A model generated the notes under the pieces. It did not search any database, was not told where the DNA came from, and saw only the letters and a list, made by a program, of their open reading frames with translations. A program made the position numbers and the translations under genes. A stretch of 64,000 nucleotides of DNA, from contig JAETXT010000015.1 in NCBI GenBank assembly GCA_019188255.1, positions 744,001 through 808,000 of the forward strand, written 5' to 3'. This DNA is from Verticillium longisporum. Lineage: Eukaryota > Ascomycota > Sordariomycetes > Glomerellales > Plectosphaerellaceae. Shown here in pieces: positions 39,903 to 50,673 of the stretch; position 1 is the stretch's first letter; the number at the start of each line of letters is the position of its first letter.

Positions 39903-42900
39903 AAAAAGGTATTAATAAGTCCTAAACCTTTAAGACTTAATATAGTTTAAAGTTTAGCTTATATAGTACATATTATTTTAGCTATTTTAGCTATTATAAT
40001 TATATTTTTGATATAATAGAATAATATAGCCTTTAAAGGTAATATAAATACCCCTAAATTAGATTCTAATATATTAAAACCTAAGCTATTTAAAGCTTTA
40101 AGTAGATATTCGTATTAGAGCTTAGGGGACTATTTTAACCTATATAAGGCTTTATTTAACTTATATATATAGTTTTCTCGTATAGAGAATCTAGTAGGTT
40201 AAATAACGTATATATCCTTATCTATATCTACGTAGATAAATGCATTATTAATATCTAATTCTTTAAAATCCTAGCCTAGATTTAGACCTAATATAAAAGC
40301 TAGTCTATAGCCTTTAGGCCTATAAGTAGTACTAAAGGTCTCTAGGTAATCTATACTAATAATTTAGTTAAATCCCTAAACTACCTATTTAGCTTTGTAT
40401 TTTATTAGATTTTTATTTATATCGTATTTTATTTTATAAACCTATCTAACCCCCTAGTATATTAGCTTCTTTAGGTAGGGTATTTTTATTAATTAAAGAT
40501 TAAGTATTTTAATCTATTAATTACTAAAATTCTAAATTTATAGCTTTAATCTAATTATCTTTATTAGGGCTATTAATAGCTTAGCTATAAGTAGTAGGTT
40601 CCTTTATATTATTTATAGTAAGGATATAGTTCTAGCCTTGGAAATTAAAGGAGTCCCCTAGTAGTGTATCCGATATATTTAATAAATCGGCTGATTTTAT
40701 ATAAATATAATCTTTAGGGTTTTAAATTTCAGGAAGCTCTATAATTATTTTTAGGTTTTTATTATTAGTTATTATACTAGTAGTAGTTATATTATTAGTT
40801 ATATTATTACTATTTAATTATTAGTTTTATTATTATTACCTTTAGCTAGAGGTAAAGCTATTTATTATCTTATCTATTTCTGAATCAAAAGATTTAAGGT
40901 CTTCTAAATTTAGAAGGTCCTTTTTTATTACTAAAGGTATAGGAGTAATAAATTTATTTTCTAATATATATATCTCTAATCTAAATAACTTTCCTAGATT
41001 AAGTATTATATATTTTATAATTATAATCGTTTATACCTATTAAGATAGATTTACTGGCTCTTTTATCTAGTTTCTTTATTAAAGGTTCTTTATTTTTATA
41101 ATAGGCTATAGAACCCTATATTTTTATATTATCGATATTAGGTATTTTATTTTCTTTTAATTTATAAGGTATTTTAAACCCTATAGAGCTATTAAGAGTT
41201 CTATTATATATATATATAGTAGTATACGCTACGTCTCCCTATAGATATAAGGGTAATCCTAAGTAGAAAATTAGGGACTTTATTTTATCTATTATAGTCC
41301 TTATAGCTCGTTCTATAAACCCTTATAGTTTATAAGTATACGGTGGTTTTATTATATATTTTACTCCTATAAGCGTATTTTTAATGCTTTTATTTATAAA
41401 TTCTTTACTATTATCGGTATTAAATTCCTTTATTTTATAATTAAGCTTATTATTTTCTATTTCTTAGCGGAACCTATTAAGCTTATTAGAAACGACTTCT
41501 TCTAATTTATTAAGTAATAGGAATATCTAGATATATTTAGTATATTTACCTTTTATAAAGAGAATCTATTTTTTATTATTATAAGTTATAGGGGTTATAA
41601 GACTTACTAAGTCTATATATAGATTCTCTAGGTATATATATTCTTTATATTTATTAGGGGATAATTTATTTATTATATTAATGAATTTACCTCTTTTATA
41701 GGCTTTATAATTTTCTATTTTATATATAGCTATAATATCTATAGGCCTCTTATATCTAGATTTTAGGGCCTTTATATTATAATATATAAATCGGGTATAT
41801 AAGCTATAAGCCTCTTCTAAAGATATTATAATACTAGATTTAAGTCTATTATTAATCCTTATTTTATATATATTATTATAGAGGATATTCTACTTTAATT
41901 CCTAATTATTCTTAAGCCTATTATATTTATTCTTTTAAAGACTATCGAATATAGCTCGAAATCTAGACTTATTAATAGATTTTATATTATATTTAAGAAC
42001 TAAAGTAGAAGTCTAATATAGATTATTTTTAAGAGGTACTATTATTATATATATATCTTTATAATATAGATTTATTTAATTTTTTCCTTTAATATATAAA
42101 TAACTTATTTTATCTAAAATAGGTAGACTAATAATATTAATATTTAATTAAAGTAGATAAAAATAATCTTTTAATATTATATCTTTAAGGGTATCTTTTA
42201 AACGTATAATAATATCGCCTAAGCCCTCTAGGGTTATAGAACTAGCTTTTCCCTAAAAGGCCTTATTATTTAAATTATTATATTTTTAGAAATAGTTAAA
42301 AAATAATTTATTTAAAATTATATAAATCGTAGTAGTAATATCTATAATTAAATTAATATTAATATTAGATTTTTCTACTTTATTAGCTAGGTTATCTTTA
42401 TATAATATATTAGTATAGTTATAGTATAGTATATTAAGGGCTATATTTACTTTAGGATTTTTATCTATTTAGCTTCCGATTCAAATTTCTTTAAAGGTTA
42501 TTAAATCTTTATTATCTTCTTCTTCTTCTATAATTATATCCTCTTTAGTAGAGGGTTTTTTATAGTTTTCTTTATAATTTTCTTTATACCCTAAGATTAT
42601 TAAAGCTATCTATTTATTTTCCCTTTTATCCCTAGGATTTATATTATCTTTATTATTTTTAGAAGAACTAGAAGGATTTTCTTAGTTTTTCTAGGACGAG
42701 GGACGTTTCTAAGGGTATAGGAAAAAGCAATCTTCTTCTATATAATTTTTTATTTTATAATATTTATAAAATATACCCTTAATCTTTTTCTAGGGTTTTT
42801 TAGTTATTCTTAGGGCTTTTTAGTTCCTTAAAGAATTAGAATTTTCCCTTTATTTTTCTAAGACCTATTAAAGTCTAGAAAGGAGGATATAATTTTTTCT

Positions 42901-43560
42901 AATAAATAATTAAAAAGATCTTAATAAAGAGCTTATATTATATAAATTATAGTATTTGTTAGGACCTCACGTTAGGGGTATATCCGAGTATCGTGAAAGA
43001 GTTAAGTTATAACTAAAGCTAGCTAGGCTATTGCCCTTATGAACCGAGTAGAGTGCTCCGGCCTAGGACTCTAGCGGAGTCTAAATCCGCTAGGAGCCCT
43101 AGGCTAGAGCACCTTCCACTAAAGGAGGTGCCTCTAATAGTATTCTTATTTCTATCCTATATTTTATATAAGATTTAGGTTTTTATTACTTATTCTAGAA
43201 AGTCTAATTCTCTATTCTTTAATTCTTCTAATGATTCTATAACTTTATAAAAAAAGTTTTCTATAGAATTAAAGTTAAAAGGATCTAGAGCGAAAAACGA
43301 TATTAAAATATCGAAATCGGCTTAAAAACCTTTTAGTTTATATAGCTTTTATAAATTATTCTAGATTTCTAAGGGATCCAATAAGCTATTAACTTAAATA
43401 GATAGGCCTATATTTAGGGTATTTAATATATTCCTTATAGCCTAAAGGGCCTTTATATATTTTTCTTTAATTAAATTAATAGGAAGAGGTTTAATAACTT
43501 CTTCTAATTTAATTCCCTAAAATAAGAAAAAAGACTTAATTTATATAATCTAAATCTTAT
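39903..43560 (-). mobile_element. Second Ty1/copia family, minus strand, RIP-mutated
   Basis: Read on the minus strand from right to left, a UBN2-like gag segment (about 43560-43145) is interrupted by a solo LTR. A zinc-knuckle region (about 42700-42790, Cys partly lost) follows, then integrase (about 41000-42000) and reverse transcriptase around 40050-40350. The last reads LDINNAFIYVDIDKDIY and then NKALY with a K*SPKL*YEYL remnant, from the YGLKQSPRLWY class of copia motifs. I see no LTRs of its own. Stops at former Gln/Trp codons make it inactive, though erosion is milder than in the gypsy copies. Confidence 0.75.
42957..43139. mobile_element. 183-bp solo LTR with 5-bp target duplication, not RIP-mutated
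   Basis: It begins TGTTAGG and ends CTAATA (TG...CA with one transition). A perfect 5-bp duplication, GTATT, flanks it at 42952-42956 and 43140-43144, so it is an insertion and not the terminal repeat of the surrounding copia element. It interrupts the gag remnant, whose reading continues on the other side. It keeps many CpA and TpG dinucleotides while its surroundings have few. It contains GC-rich inverted repeats (TAGCGGA...TCCGCTA and CACCT...AGGTG). Confidence 0.85.
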
Positions 43561-44773
43561 ATCTATTATTACCCTTAAGCTTCTAAAAGGATAGCTTAAA
43601 AGTATATTTCTTTATAGCTAGAGAGTATTAGAGAGGTATTATAATATAATAAAGTATAGAATATTAATAAGGATTATCTAAGAATAAGAAAAAGTATTAA
43701 AATAAAAAGTATATTAATAGAAAGAGGATCTTCTAATTATTCTTATATCTAAAGGGGAACCTTATAAATAAAGAGATAATAATATAAAAGGCTATTAAAA
43801 TATAAATATAAATATAATTTAAAGCTAATTTAATAATTATAATTATTCGATAAAGAGAGGAGCTATTAATATAAAAAGTATATTAAAAGATATAGAATCT
43901 TCTAAAGATTAAGGATAGATTAATAATAAGTAAAATAATTTAATATATAGTAATTAAGAAGAGGTTAAAGTTATTAAATAATTAAAGAATTACTCTCTTA
44001 ATCGTTTATAATTCGATTTTAAAGTAGATCGGAAATTTAGGCTTATAACCTATTAATATATATAATAATTAATATAAGAAGTATTAAATAACGATTAAAA
44101 GTATTACTTAATTATAGAATAAAAGAATAATAATAGATAAGAGGAAGGGAAAGATAAAGATAATTATATCTTAAGAAGGAGATATTAGGTTAAGAAATAG
44201 ATCGAAGATTCTTATAACCCTTAATAAGAGCTATAAAATAGTATATTTTCTATTTAGATTAAAGGTAAATATATAAAAAGGTAATTAAGAAGAAGATTAT
44301 AATTAATTAAAAGAAGTACTTAGATTAATCCTAATAAGAGTAAAATATACCTTAGAAGGTATCTATTCTTAATAATTAAGAATATATAAATTAGATAGGA
44401 ATTATTATATAATAAGGATTTACGAATATAGTTAGAATTAGATAATTTTTAAGATCTAAAAACCTAAAAAATAGGTCTAAGGGGTACCCTTTATATATAA
44501 TAGATTAACCTTTAGTAGCTATACCTAGATAAGGCGCTTAGACTACCTCTAGACTTATAGGGGAAGTAGAGTTAGATTTTAAGCTCTAGTTAATAGGGTA
44601 TAAGAGAACTTAAACGCTTATTACTATAGAATAGCTCTATAGAATATTATAAAAATTATACTATTCTATAGCTACGATCTTTATCTTTTTTATAATATAT
44701 ATATCGTTATAGTTTAGCTTTTATTTAAGCTACTAGAGTAGTTATAAGACTCTAACTCCTTATAACTCCTATA
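43561..44773 (+). mobile_element. Fragment of the 16-26 kb copia family, plus orientation
   Basis: About 44000-44770 is the reverse complement of 23150-23850 in the large copia element, with transition differences only as far as I compared, so it represents the family's gag-proximal region in the opposite orientation. The left boundary near 43561 is approximate. The right end is cut by a gypsy LTR fragment at 44774. Confidence 0.65.
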
Positions 44774-44911
44774 GAGGCTATACTCGATAGCCTCGATAAG
44801 TTAAAGTTAATATAATAACTTATTAATTATTCGCTAATCTAGTTACTTTCCCTAATCTAGGCCCTTAGCCTAATACCTTTATAGCTAGGTTCCTAATATC
44901 TAACTCGTTAT
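44774..44911. repeat. Two gypsy LTR fragments in opposite orientation
   Basis: Bases 44774-44883 are the last 110 bp of the 197-bp LTR in plus orientation, starting at the hairpin. They are followed at once by about 26 bp (44886-44911) matching the LTR start in minus orientation. This is a small inverted junction like the one at 8720/8721. Confidence 0.7.
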
Positions 44912-45380
44912 AGTAAGTATAAGAGAGAAGACTTTATAAATCTAATATAATAAACTTTTATTTATAAATTAATAATAAGGGCTATACTATATTACTATTT
45001 ATCTATTTATTACTATTAATATTACTATTATTATAGACTATTTTAATAATATATCTAAACCTAATTCTATACTATAACTATATTAGGAAGTAATATAGAT
45101 TATAAGCTTATATAAACTAATATAGTAGAACGTATTAATAAAAGTATTATAAGTTCTAAGGACTAGACCTCTAGGAGGGGAGGTAATATAAGGAATTAGA
45201 TATTAAAACTAACCCCTATATATACTATTGCTAATATTTTAGTAATAAGTATAACTTAAAAAAGAGAATATCGAGGCTATACTTGATAGCCTCGATAAGC
45301 TAAAGTTAATTTAATAGCTTATTAATTATTCGCTAATCTATCTACTTTCCTTAGTCTAGGCCCTTAGCTTAATACCTTTA
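44912..45380 (+). mobile_element. Gypsy tail with 3' LTR (45187-45380)
   Basis: It matches the gypsy tail (compare 15840-16299), including the GGACTAGACCTCTAGGAGGG block before the LTR. The LTR at 45187-45380 is slightly shorter than the standard 197 bp. It is more divergent than the other copies, so probably an older or subfamily member. Confidence 0.75.
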
Positions 45381-46373
45381 GTTTTATCTTATTAATAGAG
45401 ATAGTAATAGTAAAGTAATAATATCTTCTATTATAGGGATAGGAATATTATTCGAGCTAATCTAAATAGTTCTTATAGAGTATTTCTTTCAAGCTATTTT
45501 ATTTCCAATTTCCTCTATCTATTTAAACATTATTATCTATTAATAGTCCTTAATCTCTATATCCTAAAGTATAATCTTATTATTAATTCAATGCTTCCAT
45601 TTAGTAGTAAGCTTAATATATTATACTTATAGCGTTTTTATTATAATTAAGAAAGCTATTATAATTTAATAATAATCTATAACCTAGTCTAGTAAGTACT
45701 ATATTCCTAATAACGATAATAATAATACTACTAATATAGCTCTATAGCTTATAAGTATAAACTACTAGTCCTATAGAACTAGGGAGAGCTTACTAAATAC
45801 TAAGATAATAGATAAGTCTACTAGGGGAATCCTAATAGTTTAATCTCAATAATCTTCCGCTTAGTAGTATAGCTAATATGCTTTAATAGTAATTACGTTT
45901 AATATAGTTAATAGGATAAGGAGAGGGAATCGATAGATAAGATAGGCTTAGGGTAATAGGGACTATAATAATAGCGATAGTGGATTTATAATAATAGCGA
46001 TAGTGGACTTATAATATTAGAATAGAGATTAGGCTAGGCGGGGGGTAGGAGAGGGGAGAGGGGTAATAAGGTATCAAGTACTAAATTAACTAGTATTATA
46101 TCTTAGATCTCTACCTCTTTATCGAATAATAGTAGTTAAATATCTAATAATAACTATAACTTATCCTTAATAGAAAATTAGAATAGTATAATAAAGCGAC
46201 TAATAAAGGAATAGTTACTATTATTACTAGGACCTTATATAGGGGTATATAAGATATAGTAAAGATAATTAATTCTCTCTAGGCTAGTACTATATACTAA
46301 TTACTTATATAGTCCGCTATATCTAGGGCGAATAGCCCTAGGGCTAGTAGATCTATTATATTGTATATACTTA
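45381..46373. other. AT-rich RIP-type DNA, family not recognised
   Basis: No reading frame or known repeat boundary was seen. CpA/TpG are a little commoner than to the left. A two-copy tandem repeat of about 22 bp (unit ATAATAGCGATAGTGGAYTT) lies near 45968-46014. A purine-rich G-run segment, including GGGGGGTAGGAGAGGGGAGA-like sequence, lies near 46038-46070. Confidence 0.4.
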
Positions 46374-46564
46374 ATATTAGATATTAAGAGTTAAATCCTT
46401 ATATATAATATCGCTAATACCTTAATAATAAGGTCTAGTTTAAAAGTAGAAATCAAGGCTATACTCGATAGCCTTAATAAGTTAAAGTTAATATAATAGT
46501 TTACCTATTATTCGCTAATCTATCTACTTTCCCTAGTCTAGGCCTATAGCCTAATACCTTTATA
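46374..46564 (+). repeat. Degenerate gypsy LTR, last one before the genes
   Basis: It aligns with the 197-bp LTR with numerous differences. The hairpin (GGCTATACTCGATAGCC) and the ending CTAATACCTTTATA are still clear. It marks the right edge of the RIP-mutated block. Confidence 0.7.
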
Positions 46565-46984
46565 TATAGCGAGACCTAGGGGCTTAGGGGCTCGCCCCTA
46601 TTAGCTGCTACTATAGGGATCGTAATAACGTTCTTCTAGCAGTCTAGTTGCTCGCTCGCTCTACTTAGGTCCCTCTAATAACTTGTTTTAGGGGCCGGGT
46701 ATTTCAGAGCAAGTAATAGAGGTTAGAAACTTATATATTTTGATATAAAATTACTAATCCGTCTTTTTATCGCCCTATTATACTTTACCTTCTCAGCCTG
46801 CCACATAAGCAGGGTCTAAAGCTACCTGACCGAGTATGGAAACTTGTGCCTCGAATTGTATAGATTCCTAAGGAATCATCGACTCTTCATATACTACTAA
46901 GTATATTCATATAATACTGCACTAGCTAAACTATAGACAAATAGAACTCCAGTTCCCCCAAAAAGTCAGAATGTAGGAAACCTC
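46565..46984. other. Boundary between transposon block and genes; 3' flank of the bZIP gene
   Basis: Base composition shifts here from RIP-type AT-rich to ordinary. Bases 46711-46782 hold a MITE end (separate entry). The rest should include the 3' UTR and terminator of the bZIP gene. No ORF was supported. Confidence 0.5.
46711..46782. mobile_element. Mutated end of the Tc1/mariner-type MITE family
   Basis: The segment from AGAGGTTAGAAAC to CGCCCTATTATA aligns with the reverse complement of the left terminal repeat of the MITE at 59757-60308. Most differences are C-to-T or G-to-A, including the terminal CACTG to TATTA. Only this end was found. Confidence 0.65.
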
Positions 46985-48537
46985 CTAGTCGCTGGTTGAC
47001 TGACCCAAAGCCAAGGTCTTCCAGTGATCACGTTCCGCCTCCAACTTGCGAATCTTCTCTTCCAGATCCTCGAACCGCTGCATTTTACGCTCCCTAGACT
47101 TGCGGGCTGCCAGAGTGTTGCGAGCGCGTTTCATCGCTACAACGTCATCTGGATTCTCAACAACGATGGGTGGCAGGGGCTTGTCTCGCTTCCTCGCGTT
47201 GACGCCAGCCACTGACGAGTGCCGCCCAGAAGCAGGCGAGCCACTCGATTTACGGCGAGGGCACTCGCTTACCGTGCTGTTCTGGACTCTGTCCCCGAGC
47301 GGCTGTTCCGCCCCCGTTGTCTCGACACTCGCGTTCTGGTCAGGGAAAAGTGAGAACCACTGGCTGCCGGCCACATCATATTCTCCCGAGCTTCCAAAGT
47401 TTGGCGACACGTCATAGCCATCCATATAATCTGGCGATTCGAACGGCGAAGGCGACGTCAAGGCTGTGAATGCCGTTGAGTTCGGCGCAGACATGTATGG
47501 ATCCTGGATTAAGAGGTCCTGTGGGGAAACAGTACCGATGTTGTGGGATCCACTCGGCATATCGAACACGGAAGGCGCGCTGGGCGACGAGTAGGCAGTC
47601 GATGCCCCACCCTCGAACCCGGTGAATTCTTCGAAATCTACAGGCAATTATGTGAGCTGATGTATAACTAGATCAATCCCTTTCTTGGGCACTCACCCGC
47701 GATGTTCATGTTCGCAGAATCAGGTTGCGGAATGCTGGGTGTGCTCTCTGCGAATAGTGGAACTGGTGGGCGAACTAGTCGCAAAGTTTGACGTGAGCTT
47801 CCAGACGTGTTTTGATCTGAACCGCGTGTTGATCCGGCGATGTTGGCAGAGGAGGGACGATCCGAGGGACTTAAATTGAGATATCCGTTTCCAGCAGCAG
47901 ATAGTTGCGATTTCGATTGAATGGAGATGCTAGTGTGTTCGGACTGGTGCTGTTGATGAGACGAGTAGCGGCGGTTTGGTAAGCGTAAACCTGTCAGGTT
48001 GTGCAGTGCACGTTTAGGCAGGTTGTTGGGATGTGTAGGCTGGTCGAACAAGACAAAGTCCTGCTGCAGAGAGTGACAGGGTGTTTGATGCGCGGATACT
48101 GCCGGCAGGCTGGGGGAACTGGAGGGAAGCCATGGTGTAGGTGAAGCCGTGGTGACTGGAAAATCCAGCGTAGAAGTGTTGATGGAGAAGAGTGAACTCT
48201 TAGAGCGTGAAGTTGCTTTAAAGTTCAGATCGACCTGTGAAGGTAGAGCTGAAGGATTCAAAGGGGAAAAGGAAGCCTGTGGAGGACCTGCTGGTGGTGG
48301 TGGTTTACCGCATGGTGATGGTGTTCTTGCTGATATCTTTTTCTGTGATGTGATGTGATTGTGCTGAGGCAGGAGGAACAATTTTTGAGGGCCGAGTGGG
48401 CTGCGGCAGTTTTTGTATTTTTCCCAAGGCAGCAGAGAGACTGTGACAGTGGAGAGGGGGCAGGCCTCGTCCGAAGGGCGCAGACTTGAGTGGGTCTTGA
48501 CTACCCACCCATCGACCAGGGCTGTTAAAGTTGACAT
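46985..48537 (-). CDS. cpc-1: CPC1/GCN4-type bZIP transcription factor
   Basis: This is the regulator of amino-acid biosynthesis genes under starvation (cross-pathway, general amino acid control). It binds TGASTCA in the nucleus. Exon 2 (47637-46985) encodes a conserved activation region (DFEEFTGFEGG, then GTVSPQDLL and MSAPNSTAFTALTSPS) and a C-terminal bZIP: basic segment KRARNTLAARKSRERKMQRF followed by a leucine-zipper segment. A 59-bp intron (47638-47696; GTGAGT donor, TAG acceptor) joins it to exon 1, which contains the conserved LQQDFVLFDQP near 48040-48075. The first in-frame ATG is 48537, giving about 497 residues, much longer than usual for the family (about 220-300). The true start or an extra upstream intron is therefore uncertain. 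Short ATG frames (MGG-stop near 48515, MR-stop at 48313, a 38-codon frame from 48133) overlap exon 1. Confidence 0.85.
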
Positions 48538-49541
48538 TTTCGTGTTATCGAACAAGTACCTTTACCCCTTAGATGCTGCGACGTGTACTGTGCTTCTCAA
48601 TCAAATCCGTATTGCTTGACAGACCCACCCTTCTCCGCAGTGTGTGTGCGCCAAACCAAAGCTGTCCAATCTCAGCAGTCTTAGGTGTGACTCACAGTTG
48701 CTAGCGCGAAACCAGTCTCCGGTGTACGAAAGTGGATTGGGTTTGGTCAAACAACTCAACCGAAAGATTGGCCCACGAAAAGGCTCTACAGTAGGCTTAC
48801 TGCCTGATGGCGAGGCATGGGACTGAGAAACCAGGGTGCTCCGTCACTTGGTAGGCCTTTATGATTCCTCGACATCATTTCTTTTTTTTTTTTTTTTTTT
48901 TGGGGGGTGTGGTGGAGGTGGGGTCGACCACCTCGGTGTGCTGCACTGCGCCTTGCTGGAATTAAGCACTAAGATTGTGCAGTTAGTAAGCCATACTGCA
49001 GTGCCCAAATTTGGCCTCAGTTCTTCGTATGCTCGATAGCCGAATAACAGGAAATACATGTCGCTAATTGAATGACATGATATAGCGAGCTATACATGTA
49101 GATGCATATAGCTTACCTACATATTTCATATGGTTTACAGACGTGCCTGCCCTTAATCATGTCCCGATGTAGTGCTTATTTATGTCTCAAGGCAGGCCGT
49201 GATTCTTATACGAGGCCACATTTGGAGGAATTAGCTATAGTGACGCAACGCAGCGACTATGCGTCTCCGCTGCCTTCTTTTCTCGTTTTTCTTTGGGCCA
49301 CGAATACAAACATTACAGTCTATCGCATGGAATCTTGGGGCTACATTGAAAACCAGCCAAGAGCCCTTTCCCTTAGCTTGAGGGCATTGACAGCCTAGGT
49401 CTTCTCGCCAGGAGTACCGTGCCAAACGCAGAGACTAAAGAATAAGTAGCATGTCAAGTATAAGAGTCTCCGGGGCACAAGAGCTCGTCCACGCAAGAGA
49501 TTGGAACGTTTATGGGCCTAATTACGGTCATGGACCGGGAA
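48538..49541. other. Intergenic: promoter of the bZIP gene and 3' flank of PEX20
   Basis: About 1 kb with no supported gene. It holds the TGACTCA site and a T-tract of about 18 bases followed by a G run (about 48885-48907). The right part should contain the PEX20 3' UTR. Short ORFs on both strands here lack recognisable protein character. Confidence 0.5.
48688..48694. promoter_or_regulatory. TGACTCA: CPC1/GCN4 binding site upstream of the bZIP gene
   Basis: This is a perfect match to the GCN4/CPC1 consensus TGASTCA, about 150 bp upstream of the first in-frame ATG of the CPC1-type gene. The position suits autoregulation, which is known for cpc-1 in Neurospora. Binding here is inferred. Confidence 0.6.
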
Positions 49542-50673
49542 TCATTTCAATGTATTTGCCTGCCGAATCTCATTATCGACGATGTCCTTCTGTCCATCGC
49601 GGAAGTCCTTCATCAGCAGTAGAAACTGCGATTGCTTCCACTTGTCACCTTGTTCATGCTGGACAGTCTGTAGTAGCTGCCGTGCAGCTTCCGAGACATC
49701 GGACCTGATTGGTAAGGCATCGGGCGTTTCAGCAGCCCGGTCGTGGTGGTTGACCTCTTCCATCGAGTTCATATTCTGCGTGTTATCCGTTACGTGGAGG
49801 CTGGCAATGTCAACTTCGGGCCCCAAACTGCCAGCAGTGGCAGGGTTTGACAGTGCATCGCGGTGTGATATTCCGACAAGCAAATCATCTTGACCAGTTG
49901 CTGATCGTTGCTGGGCATGTGTCTGCCTCTCAACTTCTGCGCGTTCGATATCTTCCAGCTCACGTGCGAGCTTGTCCATCACTGCGTCGACTTGTTGCTC
50001 AACCCCAGCACCAAGGTCACCATTTGAAGTCACCCAGTGTCGCATTGCCGTGTCGAACTCGGTATCTCGACCTTTTTCCAAAGGGTTTTCCAAAGGGGTA
50101 TGTTGGTTGCTATAAACACTCAAGGGCATCATCCCAGACATCGAGAGTGGTGTCTGTCGAGCGATCATCGCCTGGTCTGATAGCACAGGAGAAAAGTTTT
50201 GCCCATGCTGGTGATGTTGAATATGTTGAATCGAAGGAGGTGGTGCCATGCCACTCTGAGAAGGAACAATCATTTCCCGCCTGAAGTTGTCAAAGTCCTG
50301 CGCCCAGTTGGTTGTTTGAGGAGGCTGGAACGAGTGAGAAATTTCTTGAGGCCGTGCTCCGAAGGCATTAGGCTGCACTGAAATGTGATGTCCGCTATAT
50401 TCTGTTGTATACGGCGTTGGAAGTTGTTGATTGGGGTTGCCGAGGTATGTGCTGTACGACTGACTTGGGTCCTGCGACATGCCTAGCTGGTTGGATCGGA
50501 AGTCCTGTCCCAAGTTTGTTAGTTGTGTAGGACGAAGCGCACCCAAGGAAGTGACCTACGGAGGGGTTAGGAACAGCGCGACGCGCGCGATCTTGTTGCA
50601 GGCTTCGATCACGAGCACCTTGCTCCGCAAGCGCCTTCAGCGGGGTTGACCCGCCACAGACATTGTCTGCCAT
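49542..50673 (-). CDS. PEX20: PEX20, fungal PTS2 co-receptor peroxin
   Basis: PEX20 works with PEX7 to import PTS2 proteins into the peroxisomal matrix and cycles between cytosol and membrane. Exon 1 is 50673-50560 and exon 2 is 50504-49542. The 55-bp intron has a GTAGGT donor, an ACTAAC branch site and an ACAG acceptor. The product is 358 residues. The N-terminus MADNVCGGSTPLKAL carries the conserved Cys6, the residue that is monoubiquitinated for recycling in this family, and SLQQDR follows. A WxxxF motif (WAQDF, residues 105-109) is the kind bound by PEX14/PEX13. A Trp-containing segment (AMRHWVTSNG) precedes a helical region, and the C-terminus (EAARQLLQTVQ... through LLLMKDFRDGQ) matches the PEX7-binding end. 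It is divergently arranged with SEC13. Confidence 0.9.

Noticed and set aside
42957..43139. 183-bp GC-richer unit taken at first as the 5' LTR of the copia element on its left
   Set aside because: It is flanked by a perfect 5-bp GTATT duplication, and gag reading continues on its right side, so it is an independent solo LTR insertion.
1..46560. Possible regional centromere
   Set aside because: AT-rich RIPed transposon arrays do form centromeres in Neurospora, but such blocks also occur elsewhere and nothing in the sequence alone separates these cases. CENP-A data would be needed.
48644..49425. Several 60-98-codon ORFs on both strands between the bZIP gene and PEX20
   Set aside because: They overlap each other, have no recognisable motifs and include a poly-T/poly-G tract translated as Phe/Gly.
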